Shown here one piece after another: positions 1-9,877 of a DNA stretch of 64,000 nt. The DNA is from Mantis religiosa (taxonomy: Eukaryota; Arthropoda; Insecta; Mantodea; Mantidae). The notes below the pieces were generated by a model. It did not search any database. It was not told the DNA's origin and saw only the letters and a list, made by a program, of their open reading frames with translations. How positions within the stretch are numbered: the first letter of the stretch is position 1; every line of letters starts with the position of its first letter. Both the position numbers and the translations under genes were made by a program. The stretch covers positions 179,096,709 to 179,160,708 of the forward strand of contig CM060953.1 in NCBI GenBank assembly GCA_030765055.1, read 5' to 3'.

Positions 1-2
1 CA

Positions 3-195
3 GCCGAGATACACCGTTTGTGGCGACTTACTATTGTAAGTATTGGAGTTTCAGGCTTCATCATTTAACTCTTATTATTTTAGTTAATTGATGGAAATTA
101 ATAATTTCTTCACACTAGCCGTATATAGGCTAAGGTTTTTGATGGATAGAGTCAACATGAAAAATTTAATGCCATGGCCAGGATTTGAATGTCAG
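3..195 (-). repeat. SINE-F copy, minus strand, left half of a head-to-head pair
   Basis: Read on the minus strand this is the body of a tRNA-derived SINE: a degenerate tRNA 3' end near 190, a body with a TTTTTCATGTTGACTC block, then a 3' region ending near position 3. The same 3' region recurs on the plus strand at 56322-56446, which shows that it belongs to the repeat and not to flanking DNA. The head is mostly missing. Together with the copy at 208-377 it makes inverted arms of about 110 bp. The element may extend beyond the window start. Family assignment is by copies within this window only. Confidence 0.75.
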
Positions 196-207
196 GACGG
201 CACGCTG

Positions 208-377
208 ACCATGGTAGCTCAATGGGTTAGAGCAACTGGACGGAAACCAGGAGATCCGTGGCTCAAATCCCGGCCCTGGCATTGAATTTTTCATGTTGAC
301 TCTATCCATCAAAAACCTTAGCCTATATACGGCTAGTGTGAAGAAATGATTAATTCCCATCAATTAACTAAAATAAA
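208..377 (+). repeat. SINE-F copy, plus strand, with tRNA-like head
   Basis: A tRNA-like head at about 208-285 shows an A-box-like TAGCTCAATGGG and a degenerate B box (GGCTCAAATCC, consensus GGTTCGANTCC). The body that follows is nearly identical to the reverse complement of 88-195. A second headed copy lies at 57000-57175 with a better B box (GGTTCAAATCC). The head is not a convincing tRNA gene because it runs directly into the SINE body. It would rely on internal pol III promoter boxes and borrowed LINE machinery, which is known for SINEs and inferred here. Confidence 0.75.
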
Positions 378-882
378 CAGTATACAAATTCAATATATTC
401 ATAGGATGCGTCACGAATATTTAAAAAACATCCCCACCCCAAGCATATTTTTTATTTTTTTTTATTTTTATAAAAGTATCTAACGATTTGTATTAAAATA
501 CTGAACCTTTAAAATATTTATATGACAAAGTGTATATGTTGAATTTTCTAGAAAGTATCCAGTATTCAAATTGAAGTATTAAGGAATTTAGTGAATTCTA
601 CTATTGATACTACAAGTCTAAAGGTCACGGTGCATAGGTAACCAAATGATACAGGTGATCTTGTATATTTCTCACTCTGTAACTGATAAATAATAACGTA
701 ATTTTACACAAAACAGAATTTATTTCAATTATTCCAAGAAATTCGTTATTATTGGCTTTAAGTTTTCTTCATTCTTTAAAGGAGCTGTCTCGCTTTTTAA
801 CTGTTCTTGCAATGTCATGGGGTAATGAGCACCCCAGGAAGAGTTAACAGCTGGCCACCTAGTCCCCAGATTTAAATAATAT
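378..882. other. AT-rich stretch with no recognisable feature
   Basis: AT-rich single-copy-looking sequence between two SINEs. Short ORFs only. I recognise no gene, RNA or repeat here. Confidence 0.5.
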
Positions 883-896
883 AAACGTATACACCA

Positions 897-1140
897 TTGC
901 CCGCCTCGGTAGCGTAGATGGTAGCATATCTGCCTCACGTTCAAGAGGTCCCGAGTTCGAATCTCGGTCAGGGTGAGTTACCTAAATAAGGTTTTTCCGG
1001 GGTTTTCCCTTATCCTTACAGACGAATGTCGGGTAACTCTAAGCTCCATGGACCCTGGAATCATTTGAGCATCATTTCATCTCCCCAATTCATTCACCGT
1101 CCGATATAACTTAACGTTGGGGCGGACGTAAATTAAAAAA
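897..1140 (+). repeat. SINE-A copy 1 (tRNA-derived SINE) with target-site duplication
   Basis: The head begins GCCCGCCTCGGTAGCGTAG and has a good B box (AGTTCGAATCTC). The body carries the hallmark TTTTTCCGGGGTTTTCC and GACGAATGTCGGGTAACTC blocks, and the 3' end reads CGTAAATTA followed by As. The flanks carry a near-perfect 11-bp duplication: CGTATACACCA at 886-896 and CGTGTACACCA at 1141-1151. SINE-A is the most abundant family in the window, with about ten copies on both strands. The length of about 240 bp and A-rich tail fit a LINE-mobilised SINE. Confidence 0.9.
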
Positions 1141-1151
1141 CGTGTACACCA

Positions 1152-1654
1152 GGAATAGGTCCTCGATACTTGCATGGTATGACATCGAATGATGCTTCAT
1201 AAAAAATGTAAAAAAACGTAAAAAAACATATTCGCAAGCGAAAACATTTATGGTGCCATGATTTACTAAAGTTTAAAACTGTCATTGGAAGATAGAAGGA
1301 AAGATATTCGCAGCATTTGTCGATCAACTTCTTCGTATTTCAGCGAGGGGTAAAAATCTACTGTCCTTTTGTGATATGTTAAGAGTACGTGACCAAGGAT
1401 AGACATAGTAGAAATCTCGCATAATGCCAGGTGGTAAGCGAAGTCATATGATGCAGTAGTGGAAGCAATAGGAATAGTACACAGTGGCAGACGGACTGTT
1501 CAACAGCGGGAAAAATAGACAATTGGAAAACAGTGCATTGAACTTAGGATCCGCGTAAACATCCTATATAAGCAAGCTTCACAACTTTTTTTTAACTAAG
1601 GGCGCTCAACTCCATGGTCATCAACACCCTTTCAAAAACTGTATTTTATGTACT
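1152..1654. other. No recognisable feature
   Basis: AT-rich sequence with only short ORFs. I see no coding or repeat signal before the minisatellite begins. Confidence 0.45.
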
Positions 1655-3230
1655 CTTAACTTTCCTTTGACTTTAACTTTGCTCAGCCTCCGCTTTGCCT
1701 TTGCTCTGACTTTGCTCTGGCTCCGCTTTGGCTTTGCTTTAGCTTTGCTCTGACTTTGCTCTAGCTCCGCTTTGGCTTTACTCTGACTTTGCTCTAGTTC
1801 CGCTTTGGCTTTACTCTGACTTTGCTCTGGCTCCGCTTTGGCTTTGCTTTAGCTTTGCTCTGACTTTGCTCTAGCTCCGCTTTGGCTTTACTCTGACTTT
1901 GCTCTAGCTCCGCTTTGGCTTTACTCTGACTTTGCTCTAGGTCCGCTTTGGCTTTGTTCTAGCTACGCTTTGGCTTTACTCTGGCTTTGCTCTAGCTCCG
2001 CTTTGGCTTTGCTTTGGCTTTGCTCTGACTTTGCTCTGGCTCCGCTTTGGCTTTACTCTGACTTTGCTCTAGCTCCGCTTTGGCTTTACTCTGACTTTGC
2101 TCTAGGTCCGCTTTGGCTTTGTTCTAGCTACGCTTTGGCTTTACTCTGGCTTTGCTCTAGCTCCGCTTTGGCTTTGCTTTGGCTTTGCTCTGACTTTGCT
2201 CTGGCTCCGCTTTGGCTTTACTCTGACTTTGCTCTGACTTTGCTCTGGCTCCGCTTTGGCTTTGCTTTGGCTTTGCTCTGACTTTGCTCTAGTTCCGCTT
2301 TGGCTTTGCTTTGGCTTTGCTCTGACTCTGCTCTGGATTGGCTTTGGCTCCGCTTTGGCCTTGCTTTGGCTTTGCTTTGGCTTTGCTCTGACTCTGCTCT
2401 GGATCCGCCTTGGCTTTGCTTTAGCTTTCCTCTGACTTTGCTCTAACTCCGCTTTGGCTTTACTCTGACTTTTCTCTAGTTCCGCTTTGGCTTTACTTTG
2501 GCTTTGCTCTGACTTTGCTCTGGCTCCGCTTTGGCTTTGCTTTGGCTTTGCTCTGACTTTGCTCTAGTTCCGCTTTGGCTTTGCTCTGGCTTTGCTCTGG
2601 CTTTGCTCTGGCTCCGCTTTGGATCCGCTTTGGCTTTGCTCTAGCTCCGCTTTGGCTTTGCTCTGACTTTGCTCTAGCTCCGCTTTGGCTTTGCTCTGAC
2701 TTTGCTCTAGCTCCGCTTTGGCTTTGCTTTGGCTTTGCTCTAGCTCCGCTTTGGCTTTGCTCTGACTTTGCTCTAGCTCCGCTTTGGCTTTGCTCTGACT
2801 CTGCTCTAGCTCCGCTTTGGCTTTGCTCTGACTTTGCTCTAGCTCCGCTTTGGCTTTGCTTTGGCTTTGCTCTGGATCCGCTTTGGATTTGTTTTGGCAT
2901 TGCTTTAGCTTTGCTCTGGCTCTGCTCTGGCTCCGCTTTGGCTTTGCTCTGGCTCTGCTCTGGTTTCGCTTTGGCTTTGCTCTGGTTTCGCTTTGGCTTT
3001 GCTCTGGCTTTGCTCTGGTTTCGCTTTGGCTTTGCTCTGGTTTCGCTTTGGCTTTGCTCTGGCTTTGCTCTGGTTTCGCTTTGGCTTTGCTCTGGTTTCG
3101 CTTTGGCTTTGCTCTGGCTCTGCTCTGGTTTCGCTTTGGCTTTGCTCTGGTTTCGCTTTGGCTTTGCTCTGGCTCTGCTCTGGTTTCGCTTTGGCTTTGC
3201 TCTGGTGTCTCTCCGGCTTCACTCTACCCT
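1655..3230 (+). repeat. Degenerate 11-bp minisatellite array
   Basis: The core unit is CTTTGCTCTGG, with variants such as CTCCGCTTTGG and CTTTGCTCTGA, repeated for about 1.6 kb. The plus strand is nearly free of adenine. Eleven is not a multiple of three, so three units make an 11-residue periodic peptide. Because the units rarely contain stops, open frames of up to 226 codons (2575-3255) exist on the plus strand (hydrophobic ALLWLCSGFAL type). Minus-strand frames at 2493-2900 and 2905-3222 are of basic/polar SQSKAKAKPEQ type. These frames follow from the repeat and are not called as genes. Higher-order blocks of several units recur around 1740-2260. Confidence 0.9.
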
Positions 3231-3460
3231 CAAATTCACTTCAAATTCACCCTAACTTGGAACTGGCTTGGCTCTGGCTAGGCTCCGCTCCTCGTTCCGG
3301 TCCCGCTCTGGTTTCACTTTGGCTTCACTCTAACTTGGCTTGGCTCTAGCTTCGCTCTAGCTAAGCTCCGGTCCCGCTCTGGTTTCGCTGTGGCTTCGAT
3401 CTGATCTCACTCTAACCTCATTCTTCAACCCTACTCTTGTCTTGGCTCTGGCTTCGCTGT
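3231..3460 (+). repeat. Decayed minisatellite leading into the 80-bp array
   Basis: The sequence keeps the pyrimidine plus G bias and GGCTYNGCTCT words of the 11-bp array but has lost regular spacing. It contains the first GGCTTGGCTC and GGTCCCGCTCTGG words that later form the 80-bp unit, so it probably represents the precursor from which that unit was amplified. Confidence 0.6.
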
Positions 3461-4740
3461 GGCTTGGCTCAGGCACACGCTCCGGTCCCGCCCTGGCTTC
3501 CCTCTGGCCTAACACTAACTTTATTCTCTAACTTAACTCCGGCTTGGCTCAGGCACACGCTCCGCTCCCGCCCTGGCTTCCCTCTGGCCTAACACTAACT
3601 TTATTCTCTAACTTAACTCCGGCTTGGCTCCGGCACACGCTCCGCTCCCGCCCTGGCTTCCCTCTGGCTTAACACTAACTTTATTCTCTAACTTAACTCC
3701 GGCTTGGCTCCGGCACACGCTCCGCTCCCGCCCTGGCTTCCCTCTGGTCTAACACTAACTTTATTCACTAACTTAACTCCGGCTTGGCTCCGGCACACGC
3801 TCCGCTCCCGCCCTGGCTTCCCTCTGGCCTAACACTAACTTTATTCTCTAACTTAACTCCGGCTTGGCTCCGGCACACACTCCGCTCCCGCTCTGGCTTC
3901 TCTCTGGCCTAACACTAACTTTATTCTCTAACTTAACTCCGGCTTGGCTCCGGCACACGCTCCGCTCCCGCTCTGGCTTCTCTCTGGCCTAACACTAACT
4001 TTATTCTCTAACTTAACTCCGGCTTGGCTCCGGCACACGCTCCGCTCCCGCTCTGGCTTCTCTCTGGCCTAACACTAACTTTATTCTCTAACTTAACTCC
4101 GGCTTGGCTCCGGCACACACTCCGCTCCCGCTCTGACTTCCCTCTGGCCTAACACTAACTTTATTCTCTAACTTAACTCTGGCTTGGCTCCGGCACACAC
4201 TCCGCTCCCGCTCTGGCTTCTCTCTGGCCTAACACTAACTTTATTCTCTAACTTAACTCCGGCTTGGCTCCGGCACACGCTCCGCTCCCGCTCTGGCTTC
4301 CCTCTGGCCTAACACTAACTTTATTCTCTAACTTAACTCCGGCTTGGCTCCGGCACACGCTCCGCTCCCGCTCTGACTTCCCTCTGTCCTAACACTAACT
4401 TTATTCTCTAACTTAACTCCGGCTTGGCTCCGGCACACGCTCCGCTCCCGCTCTGGCTTCTCTCTGGCCTAACACTAACTTTATTCTCTAACTTAACTCC
4501 GGCTTGGCTCCGGCACACGCTCCGCTCCCGCTCTGACTTCCCTCTGGCCTAACACTAACTTCATTCTCTAACTTAACTCCGGCTTGGCTCCGGCACACGC
4601 TCCGCTCCCGCTCTGGCTTCTCTCTGGCCTAACACTAACTTTATTCTCTAACTTAACTCCGGCTTGGCTCCGGCACACGCTCCGCTCCCGCTCTGGCTTC
4701 TCTCTGGCCTAACACTAACTTTATTCTCTAACTTAACTCT
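3461..4740 (+). repeat. Tandem array: 16 units of exactly 80 bp
   Basis: Each unit starts GGCTTGGCTC and ends TTCTCTAACTTAACTCC. Unit starts fall at 3461, 3541, 3621 and every 80 bases up to 4661, with 4741 beginning another GGCTTGGCTC. Sixteen units occupy 1,280 bp with no net length change between any pair. Differences are substitutions only, for example CAGGCACACGC versus CCGGCACACGC, CCCTGG versus CTCTGG, and one TTCATTC at about 4561. Later units share variants in neighbours, which suggests local homogenisation. The array sits inside the 11-bp minisatellite and its first half resembles decayed 11-bp units. There are no unique spacers, so it is not a CRISPR array. Confidence 0.95.
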
Positions 4741-5080
4741 GGCTTGGCTCTCTCTTCGCTCTAGCTAGGCTCGGGCCACCACCCTGGTCCAGCTCTGATT
4801 TGGCTCTGGATTCGCTACGGCCACGATCCGGTCCCGCTCCGCTTTGGCTTTCCTTCAGCTTTATTCTGGCTCTGCGTTGGCTTTGTTTTGCTCTGTCTGT
4901 AGTTTGGCTTAGCTTTGGCTTTGGTTTGGCTTTGTTCTCGCTGTGTTCTGGATTTCCGCTCGCTTTGATCTGGCTTTGCCTTGGCTTTGCTTTTACTTTG
5001 TTCTGGCTCCGCTCAGGCTCCACTCTTGCTCCAATCTGGCCTCGCTCTGGCTTTACTTTGACCTTAATTTGTTTCATTTA
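4741..5080 (+). repeat. Decayed minisatellite, right flank of the 80-bp array
   Basis: GGCTTTGCTYTGG-like words return with the same strand bias but many substitutions, and fade out near 5080. With 3231-3460 this brackets the 80-bp array on both sides, so the array arose within the older minisatellite. Open frames here (about 93 to 114 codons on both strands) come from the repeat composition. Confidence 0.7.
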
Positions 5081-6645
5081 GGTAAGGGTGAAACATGTAT
5101 GCGGACCTTGTTTGGGTGTTTGGCATTAGCTCTCTCAACACTCAGGGGCATCCAATCGAGAGATTTGGCTCCAGACTCCGGGATCGCCAATCCCGTACCT
5201 ACCGCAATAGGACCCTGGGGGAGCTTCACAACTGAATGTATAGTTAATAGGAGTGGCAGTTTCTTCCTCCACATTGCATAATCTGTATACTGATGGTTCT
5301 TTAAAGATATCCATTGTTTGCAGATGTTTCCTCAAAACTACAGCTCCTATTATCAGATTTATTTAGGATCTGTTAAGTTTGAGTATATCTTTAAGAAGTG
5401 AGGAGGATATTATCTTACTGTGTATGCTTCCTATTGTTCGTTGCCTTTTTTATGGCTAAATTGTATCACTCATCAATGGTGTTTCGTACAGTATTTAAAG
5501 GGATAACAAAACACTGGTTCAGGATCTGTAAATGATATTGCAGAGCCTTTCCTTGCTAAGGCATCTGCTTTTTCGTAGCCGGTACCATCCAAGAGTTACT
5601 TTATTGAGTTTTGCCAGTTGTACAAGTTACGGAGACAGAAACTGGATATGAAAATTGTAGTACAAGAAAAACCTACCAAAACAAAAGGTCTCGGAGCCAT
5701 CTTGCTGGAACTACTGACTGTTAAACGGCCGTTAACAAGAACACTTTAACGTGGCCAAGGGAAACCATTATGGAACACCACTCGAGGGACCTCGGTGACA
5801 CGAAACGTGACACGAGGGAGGCCACAGGGTAGCGAAACAAAAAGCAAGAGGGAAATCACACAAGTTACCACATACTACACCTTGCAAAACGCAATAACCG
5901 GTGTTTGTCCGGACAGCAAAACAACACAAAACAAACCTGAGCAAAATGGTGTGGTCAGGCAATAAATTATTGATGAAGCACATACACAGAGAGAGAGGAT
6001 GCTCCATTTAAATTAAACACGGCAGACATCGCTAGTGGTAAACATCAAAGCTTTGAGCGAAGTGATATGATTACGTATGGAAACCGAAGAGAAATGTGTT
6101 TAATATTTCAGCGTGTTTACTACTAGTTTGTCGCCTGAATTCTAGGATAAAATGTACAGTAGTTTAAGTGCCAAATATGCTAATTAAACGTGAAAAAATT
6201 AATTATGTATAAGGTGTTTCAGGTCCTGAAATAGCGCAAAATGAAAAGTATATTTATATGAATTTTTTTTTAGCAAAGCTTCTTTCCCACTTACGGTTTA
6301 CTAGTTATTAAAAAGGTACATCACAACTAATTCCTAATGTAGAGGACAAACATTTTGTCACACAAACATCGTAAACATGCGATATGTTAAACAAATTCGT
6401 TGTAATTAGAAATTCATAAACATACATAAATTTTTCTTAAGAACTGTAAGTCTTTGGGGGGGGGGGCGGATAGCGCCAATCGTAATTCCGACAAAATCTG
6501 GATAGTTATTGAATTTTGAATACTTCCTCTTTCCTACTACCTTACAGAGTAAATATGTTTTCCAAATAAAATTAGTAGTTATCGTAGCTTAAATTATGAA
6601 TTAAAATCCAATCTAGAAGTATCAAAGCAAGTTCATGAGTTACTC
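5081..6645. other. No recognisable gene; G-run near 6456
   Basis: Mixed-composition sequence, about 1.5 kb. Several short ORFs are present (for example minus strand 5768-6007), but none resembles a known family and none is supported by a repeat copy in the window. A run of 11 Gs lies at 6456-6466. Nothing else was recognised. Confidence 0.4.
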
Positions 6646-6647
6646 TA

Positions 6648-7845
6648 CGAGGGTGGTCTGAAAAGCTTCCGACGTCAACATGAAGATGGCAGCACTCGTA
6701 AAAAAAAGCTAGTGCATTTCGTTGTTCAACTGTTAACAGTTACTCACTAAAATTTCAGGCATTTTGGACGCTCAGTTGTTATGTAACAGTTGTTTGAGTG
6801 AGTTGATGTGAGTGCTTTTATGACACTGGACAAAATCGAGTATCAAGCTATCATTAAATATTTGTTTTTGAAAGACAATGCGCCTAAGCAAATCAAAGAT
6901 GAGTTGGATTCTGTGTATGGGTACTCTGCACCACCATTTACCACAGTGAAATTTTGGGCAGCTGAATTTAAATGTGGGCGTAGGAGCTTGAGAGACGATG
7001 AACGTTCGGGACGTCCAAAAACTGCAATTACCGACGAAAACATCGCCAAAGTTATCAAATGGTGCTAGACGACCACCGAATTAAAGTGAGAGAGATAGCA
7101 GAAGCTATGAACATCTCAAAAGAACCTGTTTGTCACATATTAAATTAACATTTAGACATGAGAAAGCTCTCCGTGCGTTAGGTGCCACGTTTGCTCATGT
7201 TAGACCATAAACGTGTTCGAATGAACATTTCCAACGCTCTATTGGCGCAGGTTAGATGCAATAAATCCGAGTTTTGGCGCCGATTAATTACTTTAGATGA
7301 AATTTGGGTACCCCATTATACACCCGAAAAAAATACAGTCCAAACATTGGACTGCAAAGGAGGAACCGGCTCAAAAAAAAAATCGCCTGGGAAAGTGATG
7401 GTGACTCTTTTTTTGGGACAGACATGGAGTTATTTTAATCGATTATCTACGAAAAGATAAAACCATTACAGGAGCATACTACTCATCATTACTTGACAAG
7501 CAGAAGGCAGAACTTGCGGAAAAACTGCCACATTTGCAGAAAACGAAATCCTTTTTCACCAAGACAACGCACCGTCTCACACCTCAGCGGTTGCAATGAC
7601 GAAAATTCACGAGTTACGGTTTGAACTGCTTGATCATCCGCCTTACTCACCAGATCTAGCCCCAAGCGACTTCTTTTTGATGGCTCATCTGTAAATTGCG
7701 CTTGGAGGACCGAGATTATCGTTAAATGAAGAGGCAATCACCATCGTGAACAATTACTTTGCAACAGGGTTTACAGAGATGGGAGCATCACAGGAAGAAG
7801 TGCGTAGAGTTACCAGGAGGTATATTGAAAAAAATTGTAAATAAA

Positions 7846-7897
<52 letters not shown>

Positions 7898-7929
7898 CTC
7901 TTGTATCTGGAAACTTTTCAGACAACCTA
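6648..7929 (+). mobile_element. Mariner-family DNA transposon, full-length but dead
   Basis: The left end CGAGGGTGGTCTGAAAAG follows a TA at 6646-6647. The right end is its inverted counterpart ending CTTTTCAGACAACCT near 7929. About 1.28 kb is the usual mariner size. A second copy lies inverted at 31072-32302. A run of 46 As at 7850-7895 sits just inside the right inverted repeat, which is odd for a DNA transposon. The transposase frame inside is broken, so the copy cannot make its own transposase. Confidence 0.88.
6820..7850 (+). pseudogene. Mariner transposase pseudogene (DD34D)
   Basis: The N-terminal helix-turn-helix half is open from the ATG at 6820 to about 7055 (KYLFLKDNAPKQIKDELDSV). 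A frameshift near 7055 moves the reading to a frame with DDHRIKVREIAEAM, which meets a TAA near 7147. A later open piece, 7182-7460, carries the first catalytic aspartate in TLDEIW. The second aspartate is in HQDNAPSH near 7560 and the third in YSPDLAPSDFFL near 7660, with 34 residues between the last two, as expected for mariner. At least one frameshift and one in-frame stop are visible, and a further shift lies near 7460. Confidence 0.88.
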
Positions 7930-8259
7930 TGTTCTTCTATGAATATGAAAGGAGACTGAAGTTGCTAATTTCTACAAATCTCAACCAATTTAACTGAAAT
8001 GTCCTTAAGCATTTGCATAGTAAAAACCCACATATAGGATTGTAATACCTATTTATGTATCAAGTATAATAAAATAAAATTACATAAGATAAAATAAATA
8101 TCTAAATGTAATATAAGTACTGTATACGTATAAAATGCATAGTAAGTGATTTATTTCCATTTTTCATAGCCGCCAAAATAGTCGTACTAAGGTCACCTGG
8201 GAAGCTTTGACCGTATCAATACAGATGCGGATGAGAGGGCAGTGCTTATTCAAGGCGAG
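7930..8259. other. AT-rich spacer
   Basis: AT-rich sequence between the mariner and SINE-B. No feature recognised. Confidence 0.4.
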
Positions 8260-8888
8260 GCCGCGCCGTGGCTCAGTGGTTAGAGCGCTTGGCTCTCACA
8301 ACGGCGGCCCGGGTTCGATCCAAGGCGACCGCAAAGTGAGATTTGTGGTGGTCAACACGGCGCTGCGGCGGGTTTTCTCCGGGATCTCCGGTTTCCCCCG
8401 CCATCTCATTCCACCGGTACTCCATGTTCATCTCATGTGTCATCAGTGTTGGACTCGAGAGTGGCCAGTGTGTTCCCGACACCCACGGGTAAATGGGTAC
8501 CTCCGACCAGGCTACGGCCACCCGGAGGGGGTAGAGGGTTGCCTAAGAAGTCCCGGGTACTAGCCTGCAGAGCTAGTAGAAGGTGTGCTAGATCACCATT
8601 CGGTCCCGAGGTTATCGGTAGTTGTCCCTGCGGGGTTGACGCGCGTAAGTGGCGTATCCACTTCCATCCCGTCTTGACGTTGTGCTCAGCGGGGGGGGGG
8701 GTCTTTTTAGACTCCAGATATTGCCCTATGGAAAGAGCCCCGGAGTTTCCATCGCTCCCGGGTAGAAGGTGGGCCGGGTCCTTGGTCCTACGGGTCCAGG
8801 ACTAATGGGAGTAGAACCTCTGAGCTTAACTGTCATCGCCTGCGGTGCCGAATGTAGTAAAAGCAGGCGTTAAACACTACACACATTT
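8260..8888 (+). repeat. SINE-B copy 1, split by a family C insertion
   Basis: The head begins GCCGCGCCGTGGCTCAGTGG (A box) with B box GGGTTCGATCC. The body reads through CCGGTTTCCCCCGCCATCTC to ATCAGTGT at about 8449. After 8832 it resumes with CATCGCCTGCGGTGCC and the SINE-B 3' end (AGTAAAAGCAGGCGTTAAACAC). Uninterrupted copies at 9330-9573 and 26447-26698 join ATCAGTGTC directly to the CGCCTGCGG block, so the roughly 383 bp between is an insertion. Confidence 0.9.
8450..8832 (+). repeat. Family C GC-rich element inserted in SINE-B
   Basis: This GC-rich segment has relatives at 47489-47815 and 61957-62150. Shared landmarks are CTGCAGAGCTAGTAGAAGG, GGGGTTGACGCGCGTAAG, a small hairpin around AGTGGCGTATCCACT, a G-run and GGAAAGAGCCCCGGAG. 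The 3' end (CCTCTGAGCTTAAC) is shared with the 61957-62150 copy, whereas the left ends differ. That fits a 5'-truncated retroposon. No tRNA-like head is visible. ORFs within it are not supported as genes. Confidence 0.75.
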
Positions 8889-9197
8889 CATTTATTCTAA
8901 GCGCTCGTTTCCAAAAGAGCTTGTGACTCAAAACCCGGGTGAAAAATCTCAGGAAACTTCAATTTGAAACCAGAAACATAGAATTGGGCTGCTGCCAACA
9001 AAACCTCGCAGCAGCATTTGACAGTTTAAAGTTTGTTGTTTCTTTTGTGAAAAAAAAAGAAAGATGTGTATTGTCTCACTTACATAGACAGTCAGACACT
9101 GAGGGTATTCTCACTACGGTCCGAATTATAATCAGTGTGTGTGTGTTTGTGTGCGTGCGTGCGTGTGTGTTCCAACACTCCCCACCTTGGTCTTCGG
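8889..9197. other. Spacer with (GT)n/(GC) microsatellite
   Basis: A GTGTGT tract with TGCG interruptions occupies about 9135-9171. No gene is recognised in the rest of the stretch. Confidence 0.55.
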
Positions 9198-9329
9198 ATA
9201 ACCTCGCCCCACCATGTGATGACCGGACCCATTTCTCAGATGGAGGCACCTAGAGGGCGGTGTCCATTACTTCCAATGGTAGGGTGATAGTGAAGATTAC
9301 GGTGAGGAAGAGGACCTACAGCTTATACA
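9198..9329 (-). repeat. SINE-E partial copy (3' part)
   Basis: The block from ATAACCTCGCCCCACCATG to GACCTACAGCTTATA matches 9577-9705 with scattered substitutions. Read on the minus strand it is the 3' part of SINE-E, cut off at 9329 where SINE-B copy 2 begins. Confidence 0.7.
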
Positions 9330-9573
9330 GCCACGCCGTGGCGCACTGGTTAGACCGCTTGGCTCTCACCAAGGCGGCCCGGGTTCGATCCCAGGCGACC
9401 GCAAAGTGAGATTTGTAGTGGACAACACGGCGTTGGGGCGGGTTTTCTGCGGGACCTCCGGTTTCCCCCGCCATCTCATTCCACCAGTGCTTCATCTTCA
9501 TCTCATGTATCATCAGTGTCAACGCCTGCGGTGCCGTATGTAGTAAAAGCGGCCGTTAAACACTACACATTAC
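9330..9573 (+). repeat. SINE-B copy 2, uninterrupted
   Basis: A full-length SINE-B of about 244 bp: GCCACGCCGTGG head, B box GGGTTCGATCCC, GGTTTCCCCCGCC body and AGTAAAAGCGGCCGTTAAAC 3' end. It lies between two SINE-E blocks in the same orientation. It serves as the reference that shows copy 1 is interrupted. Confidence 0.9.
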
Positions 9574-9576
9574 ACA

Positions 9577-9877
9577 TAACCTCGCCCCACCATGTCATGA
9601 CCGGACCCATTTCTCAGGTGGAGGCACCCAGGGGGCGGGACCATTACCTCCGGTGATAAGGTGATAGTGAAGATGACGGTGAGGCGAGAGGACCTACAGC
9701 TTATACCGTAGACTCCGAACCACGTTGGGCATAGAGGACACTTCACATGTGCTAGACAGAGGTGAAGGCGTGGATAGGGCTGACTTAAAATCGCCAACCC
9801 TAGAACCGCGAATCAAACTCGAGACCCTTAGCACGGGAGCCACGAACGAAACAATTGCGCTACCCTGATGCCCCAAT
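9577..9877 (-). repeat. SINE-E copy with tRNA-like head on the minus strand
   Basis: On the minus strand the head begins near 9877 (GGGGCATCAGGGTAGCGCAA) with a B-box-like AGTTTGATTCG. A body of about 220 bp follows, ending at 9577 in GCGAGGTTA. The 3' half is duplicated at 9198-9329. The tRNA-like head and antisense direction support a SINE rather than a tRNA gene. Confidence 0.7.

Noticed and set aside
2575..3255. 226-codon ORF (and several others on both strands at 1970-3349) as protein-coding genes
   Set aside because: They follow from an 11-bp repeat unit without stop codons. Composition is purely repetitive, no promoter or splice context is visible and both strands are equally open.
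3461..4740. CRISPR array
   Set aside because: The whole 80-bp unit repeats with no unique spacers, no cas-like genes lie nearby and the genome is clearly eukaryotic.
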